Of a DNA stretch of 64,000 nucleotides, positions 18,612 to 27,606 are shown in pieces (position 1 is the first letter of the stretch; each line of letters opens with the position of its first letter). The stretch covers positions 248,001 to 312,000 of the forward strand of contig JARBTR010000006.1 of the NCBI GenBank assembly GCA_029240105.1, read 5' to 3'. Both the position numbers and the translations under genes were made by a program. Source of the DNA: Caryophanales bacterium (GTDB lineage Bacteria > Bacillota > Bacilli > JARBTR01). The notes under the pieces are model-generated. The model saw only the letters and a list, made by a program, of their open reading frames with translations, was not told the DNA's origin and did no database searches.

Positions 18612-19316
18612 TTATGTTTTTTCTTCATAAAATCCTCTATATTCTTTTGGCAAAAGTTCAGCAATACTCGTCATAATATGATTTAAAGAATTAGCTTCCC
18701 AGTTTCCTTTGGTCTCATCATCACTTTTTTTAGGTAAATTGAAAACTTTACCTATGTTGATATTTATGTCTGCATCGGTAAATGCTTCTTTACTCATGTC
18801 CTGATTTATAGGCATAAATTTTTCCGTACCCCAAATACCTATTGGCACTATTGGAGCGTTGGTGAGCTTTGCAAAGAGCAAAATTCCTTTTTTCCCTTCA
18901 GACATCTTTGCTGTTCTGCTCCGTGTCCCTTCGGGAAATATTAAAATGCTGTTCCCTTCTTTTACTGCGTTAATGACTTTTTTAATCGCATCTTTATCAG
19001 GTGAATTTGGCAAAATTGGGATTGATCTGACGATTTTAAATCCTAAATTTGTTAGAGAATTAGATTCTAATTTTTTTCCAGCAATAAAGATAACATTCTC
19101 TTTTTCCAATACTTTATTTAATACTAATCCATCAGAATTACTTAAATGATTGCACACAAACAGATAAGGTCTTTTAAAATCACTGTTTAAATTTTCAAGT
19201 CCTTTTATATGTAATCTCGCATGCTTTTTTATCTGCGAATTAACAAAAAAACTGATAAATTTGATTATTATAGGTTCAGGCAATAGACTAACAAAAGACA
19301 ATAATAATTTATTCAT
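18612..19316 (-). CDS. 1-acyl-glycerol-3-phosphate acyltransferase (PlsC-like)
   Basis: This 234-residue membrane-associated acyltransferase has the HX4D catalytic motif in CNHLSNSDG (about residue 56) and FPEGTRSR (about 128), plus a hydrophobic N-terminus. It should transfer a fatty acyl group to a lysophosphatidate or a related lipid at the cytoplasmic membrane. It is monocistronic with its own terminator. The gene is short compared with fused forms but normal for stand-alone PlsC homologs. Confidence 0.85.
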   Translation of the reverse strand: MNKLLLSFVSLLPEPIIIKFISFFVNSQIKKHARLHIKGLENLNSDFKRPYLFVCNHLSNSDGLVLNKVLEKENVIFIAGKKLESNSLTNLGFKIVRSIPILPNSPDKDAIKKVINAVKEGNSILIFPEGTRSRTAKMSEGKKGILLFAKLTNAPIVPIGIWGTEKFMPINQDMSKEAFTDADININIGKVFNLPKKSDDETKGNWEANSLNHIMTSIAELLPKEYRGFYEEKT

Positions 19317-19441
19317 TTATACACTAACCTCTTCTTATATTCATCATTAACTGATACTTCTATATCTTTAGAAACTAATTTAAATCATTTTGTCCTTATT
19401 TCTAAATTTATACCAATTACTTAGTTGAAACATTTTCTTAC

Positions 19442-19470
19442 TAAAAAGCTGTCCAAATTTGGATAGGTAT
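19442..19470 (-). terminator. Orphan CCTATCCAAA-type terminator
   Basis: Palindrome CTATCCAAATTTGGACAG followed by CTTTTT on the minus strand. No intact minus-strand gene ends here. It lies in a 546-bp gap (19317-19863) that otherwise holds another hairpin and a scrap of an MCP gene. Confidence 0.6.
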
Positions 19471-19649
19471 AATTTTAATGTTATTCCTTTGGAAGTAAAC
19501 GATTTTAAAAATTGAGTAGAATTCGGGACTTAACAAGTTTAAAACTATGAATCCTTCTTGGCAACACTTATTTATCAACAATGTAATTCCGAAATTGCAT
19601 GAAAAAGAATTTAGTAAATACATGAATTTACATGGACATACCAAATAAA

Positions 19650-19708
19650 AAAACTCCCCATTTTGCAAACAGATTAAATAATTTCATCTGTTCACTTAAT
19701 GGGGAGCA
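19650..19708 (-). terminator. Terminator belonging to the MCP remnant
   Basis: CTCCCCATT ... AATGGGGAG with an inner AACAGAT/ATCTGTT stem, then TTTTTTTATT on the minus strand. It is closely related in sequence to the terminator at 22750-22808, so both derive from one gene end. Confidence 0.75.
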
Positions 19709-19749
19709 CATCTTTTTTGTCTTATATTTATTGTAATATTAAAATTATT

Positions 19750-19834
19750 TTATAAATCCACCGCTAAATCAGATAATTTTTTGCGCAAGCGTAGTTAACT
19801 CATGCAGCACATTAACAATCTTTTGAGATTCTTG
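19750..19834 (-). pseudogene. 3' remnant of a soluble MCP gene
   Basis: The minus strand from 19834 to the TAA at 19750-19752 reads SQKIVNVLHELTTLAQ, then after one extra A, LSDLAVDL and a stop. It matches the last 27 codons of the MCP gene at 22855-23712 ([25 protein letters not shown]). The homologous terminator follows at the same relative position. The rest of the gene is absent, so this is a frameshifted tail of a former paralog. Confidence 0.8.
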
Positions 19835-19863
19835 TTATCAAATTATATTTCGTTGCGATAAAT

Positions 19864-20943
19864 TCATTTAAATAGTTTTATTGTTCCCGTATTGTTTAGA
19901 TGTACAAATAGAGATATTGTAATTGGAAAACCAAACAAACCTATAACTCCCAAAAGTTTCGCTCCAACAAACATGCTCATTAAAGCAACAACAGGATGAA
20001 TCCCAAGCTGACCTCCAACAATCTTTGGTTCTAAAATGTTTCTAATAATCGTTACAAAGATATAAGCTACAAGTAAACCAATGGCCCTCTGTTCATCTCC
20101 TTGGAAAAACGTCATAATCGTCCACGGAATCATGATTCCACCCGTTCCCAGCACAGGTAAAATATCAAATACGGCAATTAAAAGTGCAATCAATATTGCA
20201 TTTGGTATACCTATGATAGTAAGTCCTATAGATAATTCAACAAATGTAATTGAAATGATTATTGCATAAGATCTAATTACCACAAAAAGTGTGTTCACCA
20301 TATATTGCTTGATGGTGTTTATAATCTCATTTCCTCTTTTTGAAAACTGTCTTTGTATAAATGATGAAAGGATTTCAAAGTCAATTGCTATAAAGAATGT
20401 CGAAATGATCATCAATAAAATTTTAATCAAAAAAACTGGTAACGAAGATGCTATATCAGACAACGACCCTACTAATGCCAATGAAATTTTTGTGACGTTT
20501 TCTCCTAGTGAACTCACAAACTGGTCAAATCCTTCGTTCAGTACTTCTACAATGGCAGGATCTATACGGTGAACTTCCTTCTCAATACCATTAAAAGTGG
20601 TAATAAGAAATGGCTCCAACTGATTCTCATAGATTGCAGGCAGTGACGAAACGATTCTAGAAACCGTCGAAATAAACTTGACACCTGCCAATGAAACAAG
20701 TACACCCGCTGTACTGTAAAATATTAACACAAGGATAAACGATACAATTTTACGTGGTATTCTTGTAGATTCCGAAATTAACTTAGCCGGTTTTTTTAGT
20801 AAATATGCGATTACAAACGCAAATATAAAGGGGCTTACTAAAGAAACGGCATACTTAAAAATGATGTAGGCAATAAAGGTTATCAGAAAAATATAAATTG
20901 TATTTATGATGAATTGCTTCTTCTTGTTGTATGGTGATTGCAT
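19864..20943 (-). CDS. ytvI: AI-2E/PerM family permease, YtvI-like
   Basis: The 359-residue protein has seven to eight membrane helices in the AI-2E exporter pattern, with the long extracellular segment after helix 3 (about 85-150) and the C-terminal region ILEPKIVGGQLGIHPVVALMSM. Length and sequence fit the sporulation integral membrane protein YtvI of Bacillales. The symbol is offered on that basis, not on synteny. The start is ATG 20943 with GGAGG seven bases upstream. Confidence 0.75.
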   Translation of the reverse strand: MQSPYNKKKQFIINTIYIFLITFIAYIIFKYAVSLVSPFIFAFVIAYLLKKPAKLISESTRIPRKIVSFILVLIFYSTAGVLVSLAGVKFISTVSRIVSSLPAIYENQLEPFLITTFNGIEKEVHRIDPAIVEVLNEGFDQFVSSLGENVTKISLALVGSLSDIASSLPVFLIKILLMIISTFFIAIDFEILSSFIQRQFSKRGNEIINTIKQYMVNTLFVVIRSYAIIISITFVELSIGLTIIGIPNAILIALLIAVFDILPVLGTGGIMIPWTIMTFFQGDEQRAIGLLVAYIFVTIIRNILEPKIVGGQLGIHPVVALMSMFVGAKLLGVIGLFGFPITISLFVHLNNTGTIKLFK

Positions 20944-21003
20944 TATTTCCTCCAATCTATCAAAATCGATTGTGCTCTTTAAAACAAGTTTTCATTTAAA
21001 GAA

Positions 21004-21034
21004 AACCGTTCTCAAGATCAGCTAAAGAACGGTT
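21004..21034 (-). terminator. Terminator after the CNNM/CorC gene
   Basis: Perfect 9-bp stem AACCGTTCT/AGAACGGTT with a TTTCTTT tail on the minus strand. Confidence 0.8.
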
Positions 21035-21045
21035 AAGTATAATAT

Positions 21046-22377
21046 CTATTCCTCTGTTTCCAGAAAAGAATCTACTTGATTATCTACGCGAATGATTGCC
21101 TTCTCAATCCGTTTATTCGTCACTTCTATAGCTTGAATATGCAAATGCTTGTACCTCACTTCACTAATTTTACCTTTAGGAGGAATATTTCCAAACAGAC
21201 TAATTAAGAAGCCGTTTAAAGTCTCATAATCTTCAACAGGTAGTTCAACCTCAAGATGTTCTTCGAGTTCATCAAGGCTAATCATGCCGCTTACCTCGAA
21301 AGTCGTTTTGTCAATTTGTTTGAGTTCTTTATCCCCTTCTTCATCATACTCGTCAAATATATTTCCAACTATTTCCTCAACAAGATCCTCTAATGTCACA
21401 ATTCCAGCAGTACCACCATATTCATCTATTACAATAGCTATATGCGTTTTAACTACTTGAAAATCAATGAATAATTCATCAATCTTTTTCTGCATTGGTA
21501 TATAGAATGGTTTCCTGATAAATGAATCCAATTTGAAGTTCTTCTCAGCATCCTCAGTAATAAGTGTTAGAAGATCTTTAACATGTAATATTCCAATAAC
21601 ATTGTCAATGCTCTCATCATAAACCGGGATTCTAGAGTACTGCTGTTCTTTTATAATATTAATAAGTTTTCTCAGTTCAATGTTAGCTGGAATTCCAACT
21701 AGTTCCATTCTATGTGTCATTATATCTTCTGCCGTTTTATTGTTAAACTCGAAGATATTGTTGATCATTATTTTTTCGCGTTCATCAATAGCACCTTTTT
21801 CTTCACCAACATCAACCAACAATCTAATTTCTTCTTCCGTTACATCATCATCTATTGAATGAGGGTCAATACCAAACAATTTTACAAAGAAGTTTGTTGA
21901 GGCTGTAAGAAGCTTAACAAATGGGCTAGTAACTCTCGACAATACAGTAAGGGGTGTCACAACAAAGAATGCTATTCCCTCTGATTTTTTCATTGCAACA
22001 CGTTTAGGCACTAACTCACCAAGTACCAATGTAAAGTAAGACAAAATTATTGTGATTACAATTACTGTAGTTACTTTGAGAAATGATTCTGAAACCGGTA
22101 GAGTAAATCCTTTTAGTACATTTACTAATGGGTCTGCAAACGATTCAGCAGCGAATGCACTTGCTAAAAATCCAGCTAAAGTTATACCAATTTGAATTGT
22201 TGCCAAAAATCTGCTCGGTTCACTCAACAATTTAACCAATTGCTTCGCTTTTTTATTTCCCTCATCTGCCATCAGCTTTATTTTGTTATCATTTAGTGAT
22301 ATAAGCGCAATTTCAGATGCAGCGAAAAATGCATTCACTGCAATTAGAACAAATAAAAATAATATTTTAGTAATCAA
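21046..22377 (-). CDS. CNNM/CBS-domain membrane protein (HlyC/CorC family)
   Basis: This 443-residue protein has a CNNM (DUF21) membrane domain with four helices (about 1-190, starting NAFFAASEIALISL), two CBS repeats (about 215-335, MTHRMELVGIPA and PVYDESIDNVIGILHVKDLL), and a CorC_HlyC domain (about 350-435). Relatives such as B. subtilis YhdP/MpfA export Mg2+ or other divalent ions. The start is TTG with AGGAGG nine bases upstream. A 200-base leader with promoter, candidate antiterminator and terminator precedes it, so it is probably controlled by attenuation. Confidence 0.9.
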   Translation of the reverse strand: MITKILFLFVLIAVNAFFAASEIALISLNDNKIKLMADEGNKKAKQLVKLLSEPSRFLATIQIGITLAGFLASAFAAESFADPLVNVLKGFTLPVSESFLKVTTVIVITIILSYFTLVLGELVPKRVAMKKSEGIAFFVVTPLTVLSRVTSPFVKLLTASTNFFVKLFGIDPHSIDDDVTEEEIRLLVDVGEEKGAIDEREKIMINNIFEFNNKTAEDIMTHRMELVGIPANIELRKLINIIKEQQYSRIPVYDESIDNVIGILHVKDLLTLITEDAEKNFKLDSFIRKPFYIPMQKKIDELFIDFQVVKTHIAIVIDEYGGTAGIVTLEDLVEEIVGNIFDEYDEEGDKELKQIDKTTFEVSGMISLDELEEHLEVELPVEDYETLNGFLISLFGNIPPKGKISEVRYKHLHIQAIEVTNKRIEKAIIRVDNQVDSFLETEE

Positions 22378-22592
22378 AAACTTTATCCTCCTATAATTTT
22401 AGAAACAAAAAAAAGACCACAAAAACACAGCACAATCACTGCATCATGGACTACGATGGTAAAATGAAGTTATGATTTTTATAAGTCTATGTTTAGTTTT
22501 TCTAAACTCACATACAACATACTTAATACTCAACGTTTCCCCAGGTTCATCGTCCATTTCCGTTGCCGCTCCCTTTAAATAAATATAAATAA
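22378..22592 (-). promoter_or_regulatory. Candidate attenuator/riboswitch leader of the CorC gene
   Basis: The minus-strand leader of about 205 nt contains a GU-rich hairpin with eight U residues (22407-22454), a 6-bp hairpin GTTTAG/CTAAAC (22491-22507) and a CAACG/CGTTG stem (22531-22565). The upstream segment ATGGACGATG (minus, 22548-22557) is complementary to the 5' arm of the terminator (22446-22458, with a 3-base bulge), so antiterminator and terminator would be mutually exclusive. I cannot assign it to a known riboswitch class; given the gene, a divalent metal is a reasonable ligand guess. Confidence 0.55.
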
Positions 22593-22621
22593 ATTTTACA
22601 TTAAGCTATATATGTCGTCAA
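22593..22621 (-). promoter_or_regulatory. Sigma-A promoter of the CorC leader
   Basis: TTGACG (22616-22621), a 17-bp spacer and TAAAAT (22593-22598) on the minus strand, placed to start the structured leader. Confidence 0.7.
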
Positions 22622-22648
22622 TCCTAGAATATAAGTTCTCAAGGACAA

Positions 22649-22753
22649 TCAATTTAGAGACCCAATAATGTGCTGAAGCACAAGTAAGCCCATATCTAAT
22701 TCTAACTCCAAGACCTCCAACTTGTAATCTGCAACACTTAGATTTTGCAACAT
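22649..22753 (-). CDS. Possible small ORF after the MCP gene (34 aa)
   Basis: ATG 22753 follows GGGAG by six bases and opens 34 codons (MLQNLSVADYKLEVLELELD...), rich in Leu and Glu. The GGGAG is the distal arm of the MCP terminator hairpin, so translation would need that hairpin to be open. The homologous hairpin at 19650 has no ATG. No family is recognised and it may be chance. Confidence 0.25.
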   Translation of the reverse strand: MLQNLSVADYKLEVLELELDMGLLVLQHIIGSLN

Positions 22754-22808
22754 AAAAAACTCCCTATTATGAATACAGATTTTATTCATCTGTCCACATA
22801 ATGGGGAG
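22750..22808 (-). terminator. Terminator after the soluble MCP gene
   Basis: TCTCCCCATTATG ... CATAATAGGGAG with inner ACAGAT/ATCTGT stem, then TTTTTTATG on the minus strand. Confidence 0.8.
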
Positions 22809-22854
22809 ATATAATTATAGATCTTGCTGTTTTATATTATTTTTATAATTTCTA

Positions 22855-23712
22855 TTATAACTCTACTGCTAGATCAGATAACTTTTGCGCAACCGCATCT
22901 AACTCATGTAGGACATCAACAATTTTTTGAGTTGCTTTTGCCTGTTCCTGATTAATACTGCTGTTGCTTTCAATATTGTTAGCTACTCGAGAGATTGACT
23001 TTTGAAAGCTAATTAAATTTGTATTGATTTCTGATGTAGAGCGATTACTCTCTTCTGCCAACTTTCCAATCTCTTTAGCTACAACACCAAAACCTCGGCC
23101 TGAATCTCCTGCTCTGGCAGCTTCAATAGAAGCATTTAAACCAAGCAATTTGGTTTGCTCAGATACTCTCCGAATAAAGTTAAGAATATTAGTGGTTTTG
23201 TTTACTTGCTCTGTTGCTTCATTAGAGTCCTTGATTAATGTAGCACTACTTTCAAGTAAGCCCTTTGCCATATTGTTCACATCGTCTACATGCTGTAGAG
23301 CCTCTTCGATGGTGGAGGTTACCTTATGTGACTGTTGTTGAAGGTTAACCTTCAAATTTTCATCCTTAAGGTAATTTTCAACCAATCCGGTCGCAATTTT
23401 GGCAACTGGAGTTATAATTTCTAAGGTCCCAGCTATCCCAAAGGTTCCTATTCTTACATGGTTGAAAGTGATTACTTGATTGTAACCTTCTTTCATTTTA
23501 CCAACAGAGGCTTCTTCATCCTCTTTAGTCACTGCAATATACTCAATATTACTTGTTAAGATTTTTTGAGCACCTGCATGTGTGATACCTAGTCTTGTTT
23601 TTGCCGAATCAGCAATAATCAAGCCCTCTTCATTACAACAAATAGAATGGAACCCTGTTTGCTTATAAATAAAATTTACAATTCTCCAACTTATTTCTTC
23701 TGTCAGTTTCAT
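22855..23712 (-). CDS. Soluble chemoreceptor-like protein with sugar-diacid domain
   Basis: This 285-residue protein has an N-terminal sugar-diacid recognition domain of the CdaR type (about 1-125: [35 protein letters not shown]) and a short MCP signalling coiled coil (about 130-280) with the tip [26 protein letters not shown] sequence and [13 protein letters not shown]. No membrane helix is present, so it is cytosolic. Such proteins may sense intracellular metabolites and feed into the CheA array. A truncated paralog remnant lies 3.1 kb away at 19750. Confidence 0.88.
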   Translation of the reverse strand: MKLTEEISWRIVNFIYKQTGFHSICCNEEGLIIADSAKTRLGITHAGAQKILTSNIEYIAVTKEDEEASVGKMKEGYNQVITFNHVRIGTFGIAGTLEIITPVAKIATGLVENYLKDENLKVNLQQQSHKVTSTIEEALQHVDDVNNMAKGLLESSATLIKDSNEATEQVNKTTNILNFIRRVSEQTKLLGLNASIEAARAGDSGRGFGVVAKEIGKLAEESNRSTSEINTNLISFQKSISRVANNIESNSSINQEQAKATQKIVDVLHELDAVAQKLSDLAVEL

Positions 23713-23871
23713 ACCGCTTCTAGGCTCCTTCCCTTACAGCTTCAAGTTATCAAAAATACATCTAAATTGACATATACTATTTTAATTTTATCATATTATT
23801 TTAAAGGAAATTACTATTTTTATAGATTCATAATCTATATTTTTGAGTTCGTTAACAGGTAGTCCTTTTCC

Positions 23872-23979
23872 TCACCTAAGAGTTTTACTTAATTTATGAA
23901 CTACCCATTTTTTGTGCTTTCTACTTAATTCTCCTAACCAGGATAAAACCTCATTATGGTTATTTATGTCTTGCACCAA
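23872..23979 (-). CDS. Possible small ORF (35 aa)
   Basis: TTG 23979 with GAGGG upstream opens 35 codons rich in Lys, Trp and His (includes LGELSRKHKKWVVHKLSKTL). The family is unknown. The rest of the 490-bp gap 23713-24202 shows no convincing gene; it should hold the ABC operon promoter. A very short ATG frame at 24123 with GAGG upstream could be a leader peptide. Confidence 0.25.
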   Translation of the reverse strand: MVQDINNHNEVLSWLGELSRKHKKWVVHKLSKTLR

Positions 23980-24202
23980 CCAACCAACATACCCTCAACA
24001 TAAGTCAATTAACCCTGTATAAAATCGTTGAATTTGAATATTATGGCATAGTCCCGACAACCGGGGTACCTTGTTTAGGTGAAATATCCACTGCAATGTC
24101 TGATGCTTAATAGAGGACAAATATGTCAAGGAAAACGTATCATAGGTGTAACTTTTAGGTTGAACAAGGAAAGAAAATTTTATGGTGACTGGAGGGAAAA
24201 AT

Positions 24203-24961
24203 TTGAGCAGTATCATTTTAAAAACTAACAAACTATGCAAAAACTTTAAAAGTGGAGAACACGAGCAACGTGTATTAAAAAATCTTGATATTGATATTTA
24301 TGAACAAGATTTTACCGTTATCATGGGTTCGTCCGGTGCGGGCAAATCCACCCTGCTTTACGCATTGTCCGGAATGGACAGTTCAACAAGCGGAACCATC
24401 CGTTTTTTCGACAAAGATATTGCCAGTCTGAATAGCGACAAACTAGCAGTGTTTCGCAGACAGAATTGTGGTTTTGTGTTTCAGCAAATGTTTTTACTGG
24501 ATAACATGAGTATCCTGGATAATATTTTAGCCAGTGGTTTACTCATAGGAAACGACAAAAAAGCCATCATCGCTTACGCGAAAGAACTGCTCACAAAGGT
24601 TGGTTTAACCGAAACCATTTGGAGAAAATTTCCGACACAACTTTCGGGTGGTGAAAATCAACGTGCCGCAATCATTCGAGCATTAATTAACAAACCTAAG
24701 GTCGTTTTTGCTGATGAACCGACCGGTTCTTTGAATTCTGCGGCTGGGAAAGCAGTGTTGGATGTCTTGACTGATGTAAACAACAGCGGTCAAAGTATCA
24801 TCATGGTAACACACGACCTGCATTCGGCGAGAAGAGGGAACCGGATTTTGTACATAAAAGACGGTGTGATCGGCGGCGAATGCAACTTGGGCAAATATGT
24901 GAGCGGTGATAAACAGCGCCATCAAAAGCTTCAGGATTTTCTTTTCGAAATGGGGTGGTAA
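24203..24961 (+). CDS. ABC transporter ATPase (MacB/LolD-like)
   Basis: The 252-residue ATPase has Walker A GSSGAGKST (about 42-50), Q-loop FVFQQMFLLDNMS, signature LSGGENQRAAI, Walker B VVFADEPTGSLN and His-loop VTHD. This is the family that drives FtsX-like permeases (antimicrobial peptide resistance, lipoprotein or toxin export). The start is TTG 24203, with GGAGG seven bases upstream; an in-frame ATG at 24182 has no such site. Base composition here is richer in G+C than flanking genes, which suggests acquisition. The stop is followed one base later by the permease start. Confidence 0.88.
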   Translation: MSSIILKTNKLCKNFKSGEHEQRVLKNLDIDIYEQDFTVIMGSSGAGKSTLLYALSGMDSSTSGTIRFFDKDIASLNSDKLAVFRRQNCGFVFQQMFLLDNMSILDNILASGLLIGNDKKAIIAYAKELLTKVGLTETIWRKFPTQLSGGENQRAAIIRALINKPKVVFADEPTGSLNSAAGKAVLDVLTDVNNSGQSIIMVTHDLHSARRGNRILYIKDGVIGGECNLGKYVSGDKQRHQKLQDFLFEMGW

Positions 24962-24962
24962 C

Positions 24963-27296
24963 GTGAATAAATGTTGGCTGCACGCCAGTGCAAATATTCG
25001 AAAAACGAAATCCGTTTCCGCTACGCTTGTAGTTATGTTTATTATTGCGTCCTTTCTGCTCAATGCTGGTCTTTTGGTTGTGATCAATTATGGGGGCTTT
25101 TTTAACACATTGAAAAAGGAGCTTTCGCCTGCGGATGTTTACTACATGCTACCAGACACGCTTTACACGGATGAAGTAAAATCCTATCTACACCGGAACG
25201 AACATATCCAAAAAATTCAGACAAATGAAATGATGCTACTCGACTCAAAAATTTCCTCCAAAGGGAAAATGAAGTCCTTTAATATCTTATTTAATAACAT
25301 GGATGAACAAAGAGAACTATCCAAATGGAAGTTCGTCGGTGATCATTTACCAGCAGAAGAAATGTCTGTTTATGTTCCGGATATTTTTAAAGCCGTCAGC
25401 GGGTATCAGCTGAACGATAAAATCAAACTAAAATATACTGATAAAAAAACAGCCACTGAAAAAACGTTGTCTTTTACCGTAAAAGGCTATACGGAAGACA
25501 TCTTTTTCAGTTCCCACGATACGGGATTCATGGGATTTTATCTGACGTCGGATACCTATCAAAAGGTTGCAGACATTATAAATAATCCCAACAATAACAT
25601 GCATGTGGTCTTTACGAATCTGGATTTAAATTCCGCCTCACTGCTAGCTGGAGATGTATCATCCATGTTTGTAGTGATTGATCTTGAACTGGTCGAAATG
25701 GCTCGTTGTATGATGGCTAGCATGGTTTCTGTTATGATGGTTGTCTTTTCTATGATTATCGTGATTGTCTGTCTTTTAGTCGTACGCTTCAGAATCGTAA
25801 ACAGCATAGAAGATGACGTCACTAAAATCGGCTCCTTAAAAGCAATAGGTTATACCAGCAGGCAAATCATTCTTTCCGTCATTTTGCAGTTTTCACTTTT
25901 AGCAGGCATCGGATGCATTATTGGAATCGCACTCTCCTACCCTGCACTGCCTGCGGTCGCCACAGTATTTGAGCAACAATCGGGCTTGAAATGGGAACAG
26001 GGATTTGACGGAGTAATTAGTTCATCAGCCCTTTTTATATTATTGTTTATTGTTGTTCTGGTTGCCTGGATCGCTGCACGTCGCTTGAGCAGACTTAATC
26101 CAATCAATGCACTACGGGGCGAAACATCTACCCATGGTTATAAAAGAAACTACTTGCCACTGGAAAATACAAAAGGGCATTTGACGATTGTATTGGCTTT
26201 TAAGTCTGTCTTGCAAAGCATGAAACAAAACATCATGATTGGGGTTATTCTTATAGCGGTAACGTTTGCAGGTACTTTCGGTTTGATTATGTTTTATAAC
26301 ACAACTATCGATACCAAAGCATTTGCTGAGGTTCCAGGGATGGAAATATGCAATGCAATCGCTGTTCTTAACCCTGAAAAAGATCATGCACAGGCAGTGA
26401 AAAAGATTGAAAGCATGGATCATGTTCGCAAAACGCAATATTTGGATGAAGTAAAAATAAAGATTGAGGGTGGCGAAGCTTCTGCATTTGTAATGGACGA
26501 TTACTCGAAAAAAGAATCCAAATTAGTTTATGAGGGCCGTTATCCAAAAACCCATAATGAAATAACCCTCGCTGGCGTTTTAGCGGAAAGGTTGCATAAA
26601 AAAATTGATGACACAGTAACCGTTAACTTTGGAGAGAGAGAAGAAACTTTTAAAGTTGTAGGGTTATCAAATGGCTCTTCTATGGGAGGGATAAATGCTT
26701 CCATATTGTCGGAAGACTTTAGACAGCTCAATCCGGACTATAAGCAGCAGGCTTTATATATTTATCTTGAAAAAGGAACTGATGCCGCTGGATTCGTTGA
26801 ACAATTAAAGGGGCTATTTGATAAGGAGCTGTTACTGGGAGCGTTAAATTTTGATAAACAGATGGCTGAGGGTATGGCATCCTATCAGAATATAGTTGCT
26901 GCTATGGGGATTGCAATGCTTGTGATTACACTGCTTGTGGTTACGTTGGTTTTATATTTTGTGATTAGTTCCTCGGTAATTCGAAAAAAGCGGGAGTTGG
27001 GGATTCAGAAAGCAATCGGATTTACCACTTTTCAGTTGATGAACCAGCTCGCAGTCAGCTTTACGGTTCCAATCATCTTTGGAGCAGTTATTGGCACCCT
27101 TTTAGGGTCATTTTATACAAACGCGCTGATGTCTGTGTCGATGAAAGGCATGGGGGTTATGAGAGCTGGATTTATTGTTAATCCATATTGGACGGTTGGT
27201 TTTGGTGTGGCAATCATACTATTATCTTACCTGTTATCTCTATTGATTACATTGCGGATCCGAAAGATTTCTGCTTATACGCTTGTTACAGAGTAA
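24963..27296 (+). CDS. FtsX-like ABC permease
   Basis: The 777-residue permease has one N-terminal helix (about 18-40), a large external domain (about 41-240), three helices (about 250-390), a fourth near 430, a second external domain and three C-terminal helices (about 650-770). This is the duplicated FtsX arrangement of MacB- or BceB-like exporters. The start is GTG 24963, one base after the ATPase stop (GGGGTGG upstream). No two-component system or antibiotic sensor gene is adjacent. The gene ends directly against a fragment of a multicopper oxidase gene. Confidence 0.85.
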   Translation: MNKCWLHASANIRKTKSVSATLVVMFIIASFLLNAGLLVVINYGGFFNTLKKELSPADVYYMLPDTLYTDEVKSYLHRNEHIQKIQTNEMMLLDSKISSKGKMKSFNILFNNMDEQRELSKWKFVGDHLPAEEMSVYVPDIFKAVSGYQLNDKIKLKYTDKKTATEKTLSFTVKGYTEDIFFSSHDTGFMGFYLTSDTYQKVADIINNPNNNMHVVFTNLDLNSASLLAGDVSSMFVVIDLELVEMARCMMASMVSVMMVVFSMIIVIVCLLVVRFRIVNSIEDDVTKIGSLKAIGYTSRQIILSVILQFSLLAGIGCIIGIALSYPALPAVATVFEQQSGLKWEQGFDGVISSSALFILLFIVVLVAWIAARRLSRLNPINALRGETSTHGYKRNYLPLENTKGHLTIVLAFKSVLQSMKQNIMIGVILIAVTFAGTFGLIMFYNTTIDTKAFAEVPGMEICNAIAVLNPEKDHAQAVKKIESMDHVRKTQYLDEVKIKIEGGEASAFVMDDYSKKESKLVYEGRYPKTHNEITLAGVLAERLHKKIDDTVTVNFGEREETFKVVGLSNGSSMGGINASILSEDFRQLNPDYKQQALYIYLEKGTDAAGFVEQLKGLFDKELLLGALNFDKQMAEGMASYQNIVAAMGIAMLVITLLVVTLVLYFVISSSVIRKKRELGIQKAIGFTTFQLMNQLAVSFTVPIIFGAVIGTLLGSFYTNALMSVSMKGMGVMRAGFIVNPYWTVGFGVAIILLSYLLSLLITLRIRKISAYTLVTE

Positions 27297-27303
27297 GCTA
27301 GGA

Positions 27304-27497
27304 ACGGTACAAATTACGTTAAGAATCGAATTTTAAAAAATACAATATTAGTTGCTTCTGGTGAAACTTGGGATGTTTTATATAAAGCCAACAATCCTGG
27401 AATTTGGCCATTTCATTGTCATATAACACACCATATGTCAAATAATTTTACGAATGGCGCTGGAAGAAAGTTTACCACTTTAGTATACAAGTCATAA
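27304..27497 (+). pseudogene. 3' fragment of a multicopper oxidase gene
   Basis: The frame from 27304 to the TAA at 27495-27497 encodes ILVASGETWDVLYKANNPG, then IWPFHCHITHHMSN and a normal-looking C-terminus ending TTLVYKS. The HCHxxxHHM cluster is the copper-ligand signature of the last cupredoxin domain. There is no start codon, and the rest of the roughly 450-residue enzyme is missing. It begins within a few bases of the permease stop, so this is a recombination junction. Confidence 0.85.
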
Positions 27498-27541
27498 AAA
27501 ATGCCAATTAAATCTTGCTATAGATTTAATTGGCATTTTGT
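27498..27541 (+). terminator. Terminator of the oxidase fragment / ABC operon
   Basis: Perfect 18-bp stem AAAATGCCAATTAAATCT with its complement, T-rich on both sides. It now ends the ABC transcript. Confidence 0.85.
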
Positions 27542-27606
27542 TCTTATAGAATAGAAGCTGCAATAACAAAGAAAATGGAGGAATAAATAGTTGATGAATA
27601 CTGCCT

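Noticed and set aside
19441..19668. 75-codon minus-strand frame
   Set aside because: It runs through two terminator hairpins, lacks a ribosome site and has no coherent composition.
22378..22592. Assignment of the CorC leader to the M-box or yybP-ykoY class
   Set aside because: The conserved bases of those classes are not visible in the right order; left unassigned.
23995..24240. 81-codon minus-strand frame upstream of the ABC ATPase
   Set aside because: It overlaps the ATPase start on the opposite strand and has no ribosome site.
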